Of a stretch of DNA of 64,000 nt, positions 54,999 to 63,471 are shown in pieces. The DNA is from Giesbergeria sp. (lineage in GTDB: Bacteria; Pseudomonadota; Gammaproteobacteria; Burkholderiales; Burkholderiaceae_C), in assembly GCF_028686475.1 (NCBI RefSeq), contig NZ_JAQUCA010000007.1, positions 1 through 64,000 of the forward strand, given 5' to 3'. Below the pieces are notes generated by a model. That model was not told where the DNA came from. It saw nothing but the letters and a program-made list of their open reading frames with translations, and did no database searches. Position numbers and translations under genes: made by a program. Each line of letters begins with the position of its first letter. The stretch's first letter is position 1.

Positions 54999-55044
54999 AG
55001 GATTAAAAATGTGAAAAAAACAAGAACGGGCGAACTTTTCAAGC

Positions 55045-56421
55045 ATGACCGAAGAAGCACCCCAGTTAAGTTTTGAAAAATTCGCAATTGCGGCAATCTT
55101 TCGATTAAGAAGACACTTCTGGTGCGTGCAACCTGTGCGGATGCACTCACACACGAAAACTCCACAAATTTTGTTCGCAGAGCTAATTGGTCGAAGTCAC
55201 TTCTCTGACCTACTGACGGCTTGTGCAATCCAGCGTGATTCTTTCCTAACACAGTACGTCCCGATGGCGGAACGCTTGGCCATGTGCGTCCAGAACCTGC
55301 CGCTTTCACCGTCTGTTTGTAGCCAGCCTGGTGGCGCGCTTCAATTTGGATTGCAAGCTGGGCTGTTGGCAGTGCGCTCATGCGATGCCGTGATTTTTGC
55401 CCCCAAGGCCACAGCACAAGAGCGGCAACGTGACGATCCGCTTTATCGCTGGTGCGCTTATTGCGCCACATTAGCCAGCGCCTACCTGATGTGCGCGGGT
55501 GCCGTGGAGGTTACGTTGGCTGATGGCCATCGCCACAGCTTTGCAGGGCGTTTTACGCTCGGGGAGTTAAATACCAAGTTCAGCGCCAAATGGCGTGATG
55601 AACCCGCATTGCCACAGCAATCAGGATTGATTTATGTGCAGACATTTTTCTACCCCGGTCAATTTAGCCATCTATCACCTGCGCTTTTAAATCAACTGGG
55701 GGCCGCCATCAACCCGGCAATGGTCATGAGCGGCACGGAAAGTCCACTCGCTAAAGTCGTGCGTATGTCGCTATCGCGGGTCTTGGAATTCTTGCGGGAA
55801 CAAGAATCGCAGGTGATTGGGGGTAAAGCCGCCAGCGTGATGGTTGATATTCCTGTTGCGGTAGCCAATGGGCCTGTCCACGATCCGTTGCGTCCTGAGT
55901 CATATTCAGCACACGCTACCGCGCCTGCGTCGCCAGCAACGGCCTCGGCTCCAGCACCTAGTTCACCAGCGGCTACCCAATCCACTGGTGGAACTGGTTC
56001 CAGCACCACGCCAGCAACAGCAGGCGCAGCGTCCCCAAAGGCAGCCACTTCCGCCACAACATCCTCTCCTGCCGCCAATCAGGTCACGGCTAATTCTTCG
56101 CTGCCATCACCAGTCCCGTCTGGTCAGCCAGAGACACCGCCGCCTACCGTAGCGGCCCCCGACATTACCCAGGGTATTTCGATCAAGGTTGTGGAGTGGG
56201 TTCGGGCGCTGGCTTTTGGATCGCATCCCGATGTCGAGGTGCTGGAGGGCGGCAATTTGAAAATTGGACGCAAGGCGTTGGGGTTCGGTGCCCTTCCGGC
56301 AGCTAACTACACGGCCCTTTATGAAGCTAAGTGCGTGGTGGAAAAGTTACCCGATGGCTCTGCCATCTGCAATGCCAAGTTGGCAGCTATCTATCAGCAA
56401 GCGAAAGCCTCCAAGAAATAA
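55045..56421 (+). CDS. TraI_2/MOBH-like protein without an evident HD motif
   Basis: A 458-residue protein. Residues about 45-160 align by eye with the TraI_2 domain (LIGRSHFSDLLTACAIQRDS, QPGGALQFGLQAGLLAVRSC). Where MOBH relaxases have an HD(I/L)GK metal site, this sequence reads YRWCAYCATLASAYLMC, with no HD pair. An Ala/Pro/Ser/Thr linker (about 285-370) leads to a C-terminal winged-helix-like TraI_2_C part (ISIKVVEWVRALAFGSHPDV). It is also shorter than usual. It may be a degenerate or accessory relaxase. It precedes the coupling protein. Confidence 0.65.
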   Translation: MTEEAPQLSFEKFAIAAIFRLRRHFWCVQPVRMHSHTKTPQILFAELIGRSHFSDLLTACAIQRDSFLTQYVPMAERLAMCVQNLPLSPSVCSQPGGALQFGLQAGLLAVRSCDAVIFAPKATAQERQRDDPLYRWCAYCATLASAYLMCAGAVEVTLADGHRHSFAGRFTLGELNTKFSAKWRDEPALPQQSGLIYVQTFFYPGQFSHLSPALLNQLGAAINPAMVMSGTESPLAKVVRMSLSRVLEFLREQESQVIGGKAASVMVDIPVAVANGPVHDPLRPESYSAHATAPASPATASAPAPSSPAATQSTGGTGSSTTPATAGAASPKAATSATTSSPAANQVTANSSLPSPVPSGQPETPPPTVAAPDITQGISIKVVEWVRALAFGSHPDVEVLEGGNLKIGRKALGFGALPAANYTALYEAKCVVEKLPDGSAICNAKLAAIYQQAKASKK

Positions 56422-56451
56422 GGCTGAGTTGGTGCTGGCGTTCTTTGTACG

Positions 56452-56471
56452 ACCGGCCAAATTTGGCCGGT
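56452..56471. repeat. 20-bp palindrome, copy 10 (terminator-like)
   Basis: Perfect copy followed by CTGTTTTTTTT, so it forms a hairpin plus U-run for rightward transcripts after the TraI_2-like gene. It lies 21 bases before the coupling-protein start. Confidence 0.82.
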
Positions 56472-56492
56472 CTGTTTTTTTTGGAGAGTCTT

Positions 56493-59315
56493 GTGGGTAC
56501 TAGGTCATACGAGGATTTGTTCCGTCGCGGGTATGAGGGCTATGCGGCCATCGGCTGGCTTGCTGGATCGGTCACTCTGGTGGTCATGCAACCGCCGTGG
56601 TGGTGGCTGATGATGCTGGGCACCTTGGCGATGGCGGCTGCTCGCACGCAGCAGCTAAAGAAATTGTGGGAGTTCCGACTGGCGTTGTCGCTATCACGGA
56701 TGAGGACAATTACCCTGCCATTGCTGATGAAGCGATCACGCTTGCAGCGAAAGCGCGGCTTGCTATCACTGGGGCGTGGTTTTATTTGGTCGCAAAAGCA
56801 CGCTGAGATTTCTACGCAAATTTTGAATCGCAATGTGGATGAGTTGCCTGATTTGCCGGAGTTTGTTCGCAATGCAGTAGATCGGTTGGAGCAGATTCCA
56901 AAAAATAAGCGCACGCAATTCGACAATATCCAAGCGGCGGTGCTGGATGGAGTCCTACCCAAAAATAGCAAGCCAGTGCGTGATTCGGACATCGGAGCGC
57001 CGTGGATTCACGGCGTTGGCATTGCTGAGGAAAAAGATATTGGCATTCCCTTCACTTCACTGCCGGGTCACACACTTATCACTGGAACCACACGCGCTGG
57101 CAAGGCCCAGCCACTCGACTCGAAAGTGCATACGCCTACTGGCTGGATACAAATGGGGAAGATTCGGGTAGGGATGCTGGTGAGTACCCCGGATGGTGGG
57201 CGGGCGAAGGTTTTGGGAATTTACCCCCAGGGTAAATTGAAAATTTATCGCATCACGCTAGAAGATGGGCGGCAAGTTCAAGCGTGTGGAAACCATTTGT
57301 GGGAAGTCTTTGAAAGGACAGTTCCGCTGCAATATCAAGTGGGCTTGCGGAAAAAAGATAGCGATACACCTCAAGTTTTAACGACTGAAGAAATTATTGC
57401 GTTAATGAAAAATGGCTTGAGTAACTTTCACATTCGATTGCCCAAGCCTGTTTACAAGAAGAAAGTCAGCACCCCCATTGATCCCTATATCTTCGGCTGT
57501 ATGCTCAGTGATGGTTTTGATAATGCTGATGTTGAAGATTGGGAAAAGTGCATTCCTCAAGAATACAAGGATTCTTCAATAGAAGATCGGTTTGAAATTC
57601 TGCGTGGCTTGTTCGATAACGATGGCAAGGTTGTTAAGACTGGTGCCGTTTATTACAGCACTAGCAATAAAGATTTGGCGCTGGATGTTGCTGAAATTAT
57701 CTGCTCCTTGGGTGGCTTTTCCATCATGAAAGAAAGAGTAATTCAAGCGCAAAATCAGAATAACGAAAAAAGCAAAGCCTGGTACACGCTGTCGATTCGA
57801 TTTCCAAATCCTAAAATACTTTTTTCTAGCGAAGAAAAGCAAGCCATAGCGCCTGCTGAATATAAACCCGGTGGCAAAGAGTTGGCTGTTGCAATAGCAC
57901 GGATTGAGGCATGTGCTTTGAAAGAAGCGCAGTGCATTTTAATTGACCATCCTGAGCATCTCTATATCACAGACGGATATGTTGTTACGCACAACACACG
58001 GCTGTATGAGCTGATTACCGCGCAGATTGTTGATATGGGTTCGGCGCTGATTGTGATTGACCCGAAAAAAGACATTGATTGGGTGTCGATGCTCAAGCTG
58101 CAATGTCGCCTGACGGGCCGCAAATTCCTCTACTTTGATCCTGCACAGCCAGACAAATCCATCCGCTTGCAGCCACTGCAAAACTGGAACGGGAAAAGTG
58201 AACCTGCTACCCGGATTGGCCAGCTGGTAGATGCGGATGGGAGTTTTGCAGCCTTTGCGTGGAAGACGCTATTTCGGGTGCATCGTGCGCTGATCGCTGC
58301 TGGTGAGAGGCCCACAATTCGCAACACCAAGCGCTATGTCCAAATGGGTGTCGAGGGCTTGGCAGAAAAAATCCTCACGATTCACTTTGCCGCGAAGCAT
58401 GGGCCTGATTGGGATCGGGACTTGAAAAACATGCCGTCGGGGTCTTCTGGTGGTGGAGGTAAAAACAATGCCCCACTGACACGGCTAGATTGGTGCATTG
58501 CCAAATACCTGCAAGAAGGCGACACGGACGACACCATCGAAGGCATCATTTCGATGGTGAAGCATTCCAAGGAGCATTACAGCAAGATGGTGCAGGTGCT
58601 GGAGCCTATCTTGGAAATGCTGGGTTCAGATGAAATTGGTGATTTGCTATCGCCTGATCCACAGGATTTAAGTGATACCCGCCCAATTTATGATATGCGC
58701 CGTGTTGTGGATGAAAAAGCGGTACTGTATATCGGCTTGGATTCGCTATCGAACAAAATTATTGCCTCGGCCATTGGCTCTATTTTGTTGGCGGACTTGA
58801 GCAGTACCTTGGGCGCAATCTACAATTTCTCGGAACCCACAGATGCTTACCTGTTCGTCGATGAGGTGGCTGAAGTTGCAAATGATCAGCTTATCCAAAT
58901 TCTGAATAAGGGTGGTGGTGCTGGCATTAAAGCGTTTTTGGCTATGCAATCGATTGCTGACTTGACGGTGCGCTTGGGAAGCAAAGATAAGTGTGAGCAA
59001 GTTTTAGCTAACTTGAATAATATCCTGAGCTTGCGGATTCGCAGTGCTGAAACTGCAAAGTACGTCTCTGATTTATTTGGGGAAGTTCAAACGCGACAAT
59101 TAGAGGTTTCATATAGTTCGGGTGCTGAATCTAGCTCTGCATTTACTGAATTTAGAAGCAACACATCGCGCTCGCTAAAAGCAGAAAAATCAGCCTTGGT
59201 ATCGGCTGCGCTTTTAATGCGCTTGCCGCCACTACACTTCTTTGCATTTCTCGCTGGTCGAGGAATTTATAAAGGAGCATTAGAATTTATTGAAGCGAAA
59301 CGGGAAGCACCATGA
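56493..59315 (+). CDS. traD: TraD/TraG-type coupling protein interrupted by an intein
   Basis: A 940-residue precursor. Two N-terminal membrane segments (YAAIGWLAGSVTLVVMQPP, WWWLMMLGTLAMAA) lead to a FtsK-like ATPase. Walker A GTTRAGK-T (T is first residue after the intein) is split at K/T by a 297-residue intein (residues 205-501). Walker B is DAYLFVDEVAEVAND (about 785-799). After splicing the host protein would be 643 residues. GTG at 56493 is chosen as start because GGAGAG lies six bases upstream; the frame is open into the previous gene. It would pump relaxosome DNA into the transfer channel. Confidence 0.9.
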   Translation: MGTRSYEDLFRRGYEGYAAIGWLAGSVTLVVMQPPWWWLMMLGTLAMAAARTQQLKKLWEFRLALSLSRMRTITLPLLMKRSRLQRKRGLLSLGRGFIWSQKHAEISTQILNRNVDELPDLPEFVRNAVDRLEQIPKNKRTQFDNIQAAVLDGVLPKNSKPVRDSDIGAPWIHGVGIAEEKDIGIPFTSLPGHTLITGTTRAGKAQPLDSKVHTPTGWIQMGKIRVGMLVSTPDGGRAKVLGIYPQGKLKIYRITLEDGRQVQACGNHLWEVFERTVPLQYQVGLRKKDSDTPQVLTTEEIIALMKNGLSNFHIRLPKPVYKKKVSTPIDPYIFGCMLSDGFDNADVEDWEKCIPQEYKDSSIEDRFEILRGLFDNDGKVVKTGAVYYSTSNKDLALDVAEIICSLGGFSIMKERVIQAQNQNNEKSKAWYTLSIRFPNPKILFSSEEKQAIAPAEYKPGGKELAVAIARIEACALKEAQCILIDHPEHLYITDGYVVTHNTRLYELITAQIVDMGSALIVIDPKKDIDWVSMLKLQCRLTGRKFLYFDPAQPDKSIRLQPLQNWNGKSEPATRIGQLVDADGSFAAFAWKTLFRVHRALIAAGERPTIRNTKRYVQMGVEGLAEKILTIHFAAKHGPDWDRDLKNMPSGSSGGGGKNNAPLTRLDWCIAKYLQEGDTDDTIEGIISMVKHSKEHYSKMVQVLEPILEMLGSDEIGDLLSPDPQDLSDTRPIYDMRRVVDEKAVLYIGLDSLSNKIIASAIGSILLADLSSTLGAIYNFSEPTDAYLFVDEVAEVANDQLIQILNKGGGAGIKAFLAMQSIADLTVRLGSKDKCEQVLANLNNILSLRIRSAETAKYVSDLFGEVQTRQLEVSYSSGAESSSAFTEFRSNTSRSLKAEKSALVSAALLMRLPPLHFFAFLAGRGIYKGALEFIEAKREAP
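57105..57995 (+). other. Class 3 intein with reduced homing endonuclease
   Basis: A 297-residue in-frame insert starting Ala-Gln-Pro-Leu-Asp (AQPLDSKVHTPTGW) and ending VVTHN, followed by Thr. Ala1 with GNHLW (Trp), QCILIDHPEHLYITDGYVV shortened here to QCILIDHPEHLY (Cys) and VVTHN (Thr) form the WCT triplet of class 3 inteins. A LAGLIDADG endonuclease is present: IFGCMLSDG and ILRGLFDNDG motifs. Only about 45 residues separate the two instead of about 100 or more, so the enzyme appears internally deleted. Confidence 0.9.
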
Positions 59316-59938
59316 TCGAAGTAAAGAATCAATTTGTCCGCCACGGATTATTCTGGATTTGGGTGCTACCATTTGCCATATTCTTGTTGGTGCCTGCATT
59401 TGTGAGCCGAGAGGAAATGCAGATTCCGCCAGCAGAAATAGCGCTGATGCAAGAGTTGGGGCAAGATGTTCAAAAAATAAACGAAAGGGCAGATCGGGTT
59501 TTTACTGCCGTTTTTTCTGATGCTGCAAGATTTTCAAAAAAACTTTTAACGTCCTCGGTGAGTCTGGATGATCCATCCAGTATCAGACGTACTGCTGCTG
59601 CCACGGTCAAATACCACGATAACTTGTGGCACATGGTTTATAGGGCGGTGTGGCGGCTGGCGGGGTTGTGGCCTACATTTCTTGCGTTGGCCCTTGCTGT
59701 GGCCATGCCTGCCCTAGTCGATGGACTGGTGGTACGCGCAAAAAAGATCGATGTTTTTGAGTCGCACAACCCGGTGTTCTTTTGGGGTGCAGGGCATTCG
59801 CTGGTGATGGTGGTTGGTGTGTTCGTCCTGTTGCCGCTGCTGCCCTACACTATCAGTATGCCGGTGCTATATGGGACGGTGGGGGCCATCGCACTGGCCC
59901 TGTGGGTGACGGCGGCAAACCTTCAGACAGGAAGCTAA
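59312..59938 (+). CDS. DUF4400 conjugation-associated membrane protein
   Basis: A 208-residue inner-membrane protein with four hydrophobic segments (LFWIWVLPFAIFLLVPAF, LWPTFLALALAVAMPALV, FFWGAGHSLVMVVGVFVLL, VLYGTVGAIALALWV). This matches DUF4400 proteins found next to traD in IncA/C, SXT and related transfer regions. Its ATG overlaps the stop of the coupling-protein gene. Confidence 0.85.
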   Translation: MIEVKNQFVRHGLFWIWVLPFAIFLLVPAFVSREEMQIPPAEIALMQELGQDVQKINERADRVFTAVFSDAARFSKKLLTSSVSLDDPSSIRRTAAATVKYHDNLWHMVYRAVWRLAGLWPTFLALALAVAMPALVDGLVVRAKKIDVFESHNPVFFWGAGHSLVMVVGVFVLLPLLPYTISMPVLYGTVGAIALALWVTAANLQTGS

Positions 59939-59963
59939 GCCCCGTTTGCTTCGTTCCAGACAA

Positions 59964-59983
59964 ACCGGCCAAATTTGGCCGGT
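59964..59983. repeat. 20-bp palindrome, copy 11
   Basis: Perfect copy, 25 bases after the DUF4400 gene and just before the right attI-like leader. Confidence 0.8.
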
Positions 59984-60094
59984 CGAACAGGATAGCCTAC
60001 ATAGGCAGGTTGAGTTGAAGTAGGGCGGTGGCTTGGAGTGTGTAGGACGAGACAATCATCCGCAAAATTCTAGGTTTGCCTAACCGGCTGGCTA

Positions 60095-60123
60095 TTGGCG
60101 TTTCCCTATGGATGGGGTAGGAT
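60095..60123 (+). promoter_or_regulatory. Cassette promoter (Pc-like), right copy
   Basis: TTGGCG (60095-60100), 17-base spacer identical to the left copy, TAGGAT (60118-60123). One base off the left copy in each hexamer, so probably weaker. It points into the rightward cassettes. Confidence 0.65.
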
Positions 60124-60142
60124 TGTGCAATTTTATCCGACT

Positions 60143-60181
60143 GCTGGCCAGCGCGAGGCAGTCGTCTAATCCTAGTTAGCC
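60143..60181 (+). other. attI-like cassette insertion site, right copy
   Basis: GCTGGCCAGCGCGAGGCAG then TCGTCTAATCCTAGTTAGCC. The first rightward cassette starts at the GTTAG. The left copy reads GCTGGCCAGCAGTGGGGCAG then the same 16 bases to GTTAG. No integrase gene is on the minus strand beside it. Confidence 0.7.
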
Positions 60182-60207
60182 GCTATTTCAATCAACAGGG
60201 GGAACTC

Positions 60208-60594
60208 ATGGCAATTTCGAAGCAACAGGACTCAATTGGGCAAGCAGTCGCTGCGGGCGTAGGTGCCACTGCGGGCGCTGGTGTCGGAGCCGCAATCGGC
60301 GTCACTACCGTCGCGGCAGCCGCTCAAACGGCCGCGGCTGCCGCACTTGCCTCGGCGGGAGCGGCAGCAGGTGCAGGCGCTGCCGCAACAACTGCCGCCC
60401 TTGCTACTGCAGGAGGAGGCGCACTTGCTGCAGGCGGCGCGGGGATGGTTGGCGGCGTCGGTTCTATCGCCGCAGCAGCAGCCACATCTGCTGCCGTTCC
60501 GGTAATCGGATGGGCGATCGGCGGCGCAATCCTCGCGGGCGGGGGCGCATGGGGCATCTACAAACTCGTCACGCGCAAGAAGGTTAGCAGCTAA
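60208..60594 (+). CDS. Gly/Ala-rich hydrophobic cassette protein
   Basis: A 128-residue protein made largely of Gly and Ala with spaced glycines (AAGVGATAGAGVGAAIG), a final hydrophobic segment (VPVIGWAIGGAILAGGGAWG) and a basic tail (YKLVTRKKVSS). This is a glycine-zipper or bacteriocin-like membrane protein; no family assigned. AGGGGGAAC is an excellent ribosome site. First cassette of the rightward array; its stop lies in the attC. Confidence 0.75.
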   Translation: MAISKQQDSIGQAVAAGVGATAGAGVGAAIGVTTVAAAAQTAAAAALASAGAAAGAGAAATTAALATAGGGALAAGGAGMVGGVGSIAAAAATSAAVPVIGWAIGGAILAGGGAWGIYKLVTRKKVSS

Positions 60595-60648
60595 CAATTC
60601 ATTCAAGCCGAAGCCGCTTCGCGGCTCGGCTTAACTCAAACGTTAGGC
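60589..60648 (+). other. attC site 1 of rightward array
   Basis: GCTAACAATTCATTCAAGCC ... GGCTTAACTCAAACGTTAGGC (second part shown from the right arm; ends GTTAGGC). Near-identical to the qac-type attC at 121-180. Confidence 0.93.
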
Positions 60649-60651
60649 CTC

Positions 60652-61248
60652 ATGGCCCACAAATCACTTATGCAGCTCCAAAAATACGCAATACCGCTCT
60701 CCCTCCTTCTTTACTCGGCTCTAGTGGCTTCCGCTCAGCAAGTTGGCGGTTTGAGCATCGATTACGCCGTTCCATTCCAAGAGAACTCTGTTAAAGCACA
60801 AGCGTGGCAAGCAAAGATGAATCCCGAAGTGCGAGGAATGCTGCGAGACTTTCGGATATTCGAAGCAAAGGGTACTTCTGGGATATCTGATGTCCGTCTG
60901 CTAAAGATGGAGTACACGTCCCAAATCCGCGGAGACATCGACTCTGCGGCAAGTGAAACGGTAGCGAACATCGTCAGATTGCCAGGGATCAAAAATCCTC
61001 ACCACACAATTTTAAGAACGAAAGTTTCCGGGCACGACGCGCGCCGCGTCTCATATGAGTCTGAGCGGAACGATGGGCGAGTTGGCGCAGAGTTTCTGAT
61101 AGTCCAGGATAGATACACCCAGACCGCGTATCAGCTACAGCTAATTTTTTCCAAGCGCCCCAGCATCAATCCGCTTGCTTCAACAAGCCTCGATGAAGAG
61201 CGTACCCTCGCCAAAAAGGTTCTAGATTCGGTGCGAGTTGGTCAGTAA
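60652..61248 (+). CDS. Exported cassette protein of unknown function
   Basis: A 198-residue protein with a signal peptide (YAIPLSLLLYSALVASAQQ, cleavage near residue 29). The mature part has RGMLRDFRIFEAKGTSGISD and ends KKVLDSVRVGQ. Single-gene cassette. It resembles small periplasmic proteins with a PsbP/DUF1795-like pattern, not firmly. Confidence 0.75.
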   Translation: MAHKSLMQLQKYAIPLSLLLYSALVASAQQVGGLSIDYAVPFQENSVKAQAWQAKMNPEVRGMLRDFRIFEAKGTSGISDVRLLKMEYTSQIRGDIDSAASETVANIVRLPGIKNPHHTILRTKVSGHDARRVSYESERNDGRVGAEFLIVQDRYTQTAYQLQLIFSKRPSINPLASTSLDEERTLAKKVLDSVRVGQ

Positions 61249-61290
61249 CTCACATCGAACGATCGAAGGTGCGAGAGCCATCCCAGCGAG

Positions 61291-61359
61291 GTCTAGCCCT
61301 TCAATCGAGAGGATGTCACCCGGCAAGCCGGGTGCCGCCTTTCATCTCAAATGTTAGCC
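61291..61359 (+). other. attC site 2 of rightward array
   Basis: Starts GTCTAGCCC (one change from the consensus) and ends GTTAGCC, with CACCCGGCAAGCCGGGTG as hairpin tip. Confidence 0.85.
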
Positions 61360-61378
61360 CTGACAAGCGGAGTCCTTC

Positions 61379-61663
61379 ATGCAGAAACAGTGTGCGTATT
61401 GCAATCGTTTTTTCACCGCATCTAATAGGGCACAGAAATTTTGCTGTGCCAGCTGCAAGAACTGCTCGCATTCCAGTCGACGCATGGCCTCGGCAGACGA
61501 GCACAAGCTAATTACCGCCTCTGGATACTACGCAACAGAGAGCGGCAGAAATGATGTAGAGCGTGGGTTACATGACGAAACGCTGCGGAGCAACTCAATT
61601 ACTCGCGAAGATTGGCTTGCAAAGTGGAATTTGAAGAACATCTCTGCCTGCAAGACGGGCTAA
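61379..61663 (+). CDS. Small zinc-ribbon cassette protein
   Basis: A 94-residue protein. CAYCNRFF and FCCASCKNCS give four or more cysteines in a CxxC-x16-CxxC zinc-finger arrangement, then a charged helical tail. It could bind nucleic acid. The stop lies in the next attC. Confidence 0.72.
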   Translation: MQKQCAYCNRFFTASNRAQKFCCASCKNCSHSSRRMASADEHKLITASGYYATESGRNDVERGLHDETLRSNSITREDWLAKWNLKNISACKTG

Positions 61664-61717
61664 CAATTCATTCAAGCCGACGCCGCTTCGCGGCTCGGCT
61701 TAATTTAAGCGTTAGGC
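61658..61717 (+). other. attC site 3 of rightward array
   Basis: GGCTAACAATTCATTCAAGC through ACGCCGCTTCGCGGCTCGGC to GTTAGGC; same type as the first. Confidence 0.93.
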
Positions 61718-61749
61718 GATGACGCTCGCCCCCAGAAAAGGTCTGCCCT

Positions 61750-62190
61750 ATGGATATTTTCAGTTTCTTGCGTGAGCATGGGTCGCCTCCAAGTCCAACC
61801 GACGAAATCCTCTATGAATTTGTTGCGGGAGAACTTGCCAATTCGATGGTTAAGCAAGGGTTGTGGACGAAAGCACTTTCTGATGCTGAATGGAATGAAT
61901 CGAAAGCGAAAAGTCTTTACGTGAAGATGCGGATTGCCCAACTCAGAAGTGAATTACTTGCTCACGTTGCTCAACAACAAGCGCTGTTGTCCGATCCGGC
62001 CAACGAGGCACGAGCTTTTGGCTTGTCTGAGGAAGATATTGAATATCTCAGGAAACCTATCAAGGCCATCCGCTATGTTGAAAAGTATCGTGTATCAAAG
62101 GACAAGCTTTCGAAAGCGATTGGCCTTGGAAAAATTCGCGGGGTGCTTTGTGGTGATGTGCTTTGGGTGCAAGACCGAGAAATATCGTGA
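61750..62190 (+). CDS. Cassette protein with shared N-terminal helical domain, A
   Basis: A 146-residue protein. Residues 17-70 (DEILYEFVAGELANSMVKQG, LWTKALSDAEWNESKAKSLY) are clearly related to the next cassette's protein. The remainder (KYRVSKDKLSKAIGLGKIRG) has a possible HTH. Function unknown. Confidence 0.72.
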   Translation: MDIFSFLREHGSPPSPTDEILYEFVAGELANSMVKQGLWTKALSDAEWNESKAKSLYVKMRIAQLRSELLAHVAQQQALLSDPANEARAFGLSEEDIEYLRKPIKAIRYVEKYRVSKDKLSKAIGLGKIRGVLCGDVLWVQDREIS

Positions 62191-62250
62191 TGTCCAAAAC
62201 ATCCCGAGCACGTTCATTGGAAAGTCGGCGCTGGTGGGACGGCAACATTC

Positions 62251-62320
62251 GCCTAACACTGCGCTCCAAGGGACGCTGCGCGATAAAGCCGCGCCGCGCC
62301 CCTGAGCTTGGACGTTAGCC
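62251..62320 (+). other. attC site 4 of rightward array
   Basis: GCCTAACACTGCGCTCCAAG to CTTGGACGTTAGCC, with a GC-rich hairpin tip. Longer than the neighbouring sites, of chromosomal-integron type. Confidence 0.9.
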
Positions 62321-62334
62321 ATTAAGAGGCAGTA

Positions 62335-62838
62335 ATGTTCGAAAAATTTCGTCAAAATTCAGTGGCAGCAAGGCTTTCCAATGAGGCGCTGCATGAACAG
62401 GTCGGGAAAGAGCTATTGCAGGGAACCTTGCGAACAGGCTTGTGGATCAAAGCATTGGCAGACTGTGGTGGCAATATAGAAAAGGCCAAATCTTTCTATA
62501 TAAAGTACAGAGTGCAATCAATCAAAGACGATATGGAACTGGCTTCAAAGATATCTCGTCAGCATAACTTATCAGAAACACAGGAAATCCACCCGAAAGA
62601 TGAAGAAATTAAACCATCAAATATACAAATTTCGGATTTTACTGATGAACAGTTGATTAACATACTCTGCGAAAATATTTTCGATTCATCTTCAGGGAAT
62701 CAACTAGAAAAAATTATCGTTGCTTTACAGAAGCGCGATATTGATTTTGATACTATTGATCTTATTGTGGCGGATCGGGTCGGTGCAGAAGGTGTTGAGC
62801 AACTCGACTTTTACAGGTCATGCCTAAAAGCAGAGTAG
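62335..62838 (+). CDS. Cassette protein with shared N-terminal helical domain, B
   Basis: A 167-residue protein. NEALHEQVGKELLQGTLRTG and LWIKALADCGGNIEKAKSFY match cassette protein A. The C-terminal part (FTDEQLINILCENIFDSSSG) differs. Function unknown; the shared domain may be a protein-interaction module. Confidence 0.72.
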   Translation: MFEKFRQNSVAARLSNEALHEQVGKELLQGTLRTGLWIKALADCGGNIEKAKSFYIKYRVQSIKDDMELASKISRQHNLSETQEIHPKDEEIKPSNIQISDFTDEQLINILCENIFDSSSGNQLEKIIVALQKRDIDFDTIDLIVADRVGAEGVEQLDFYRSCLKAE

Positions 62839-62935
62839 CAACGATTTATTTCATGTACAAAAAGGGATGGAGATAATTATGGTTTACCATGCGAACAACA
62901 CTGATACAGATAAATATTCTTAATTCAGCTAAAAG

Positions 62936-62993
62936 GTCTAACTTTTGCTCAAGCGGACAGCTTCCAGCTGCCGCTTACCTTAGTTCGTTAGGC
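62936..62993 (+). other. attC site 5 of rightward array
   Basis: GTCTAACTTTTGCTCAAGCG, AGCTTCCAGCT tip, ending TTCGTTAGGC. Similar to the attC of the TIR/caspase cassette at 40.2 kb. Confidence 0.9.
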
Positions 62994-63006
62994 GCTGGAG
63001 TACATC

Positions 63007-63471
63007 GTGAAAAAGATCGCATCAATCTTCATCTTCATACTGGTTCTGATCGCAGCCAAGGCCATCGGAAATTTCGGAGGGAAATATGCTGCAACAAGCA
63101 AGCAACCAAGTCAACATGAACTATTGAGAATGTTCGTAAACGAATTTGCCGTGAACAATGTAAATTTCAAATATCCCATGAAGATAAATGAAGAAACATA
63201 CCTGATCAGCAGATCAATAAAAGATGAAGGCCAGTCAATGTTTGTTGTTGAAAATTATCGGATTATCGCTCCTGTTACGGCCAGCCCAGGCGAGATCAAA
63301 GCGGCAGAAGAAAATACGCAGCAGCAAGTTAAAAGCATTTTCTGTGCAAGCCTTCAAGAGCGGGATAAATTATTTACAGGCTACTCGTCTGTCGGAATAA
63401 TACAAAACATCACAGACACCAATGGCAAGGCATTATTTAGCGTCAAAGTTGAAAAATCGCAATGCTCATAA
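63007..63471 (+). CDS. Membrane-anchored cassette protein
   Basis: A 154-residue protein with an N-terminal signal anchor (IASIFIFILVLIAAKAIG). The exported part has two cysteines (IFCASL, KSQCS) that may form a disulfide. Overlaps the next gene by ten bases, so this is a two-gene cassette. Confidence 0.75.
   Translation: MKKIASIFIFILVLIAAKAIGNFGGKYAATSKQPSQHELLRMFVNEFAVNNVNFKYPMKINEETYLISRSIKDEGQSMFVVENYRIIAPVTASPGEIKAAEENTQQQVKSIFCASLQERDKLFTGYSSVGIIQNITDTNGKALFSVKVEKSQCS

Noticed and set aside
60324..60557. Minus-strand Ala/Pro frame opposite the Gly/Ala protein
   Set aside because: It is the antisense shadow of a repetitive gene.
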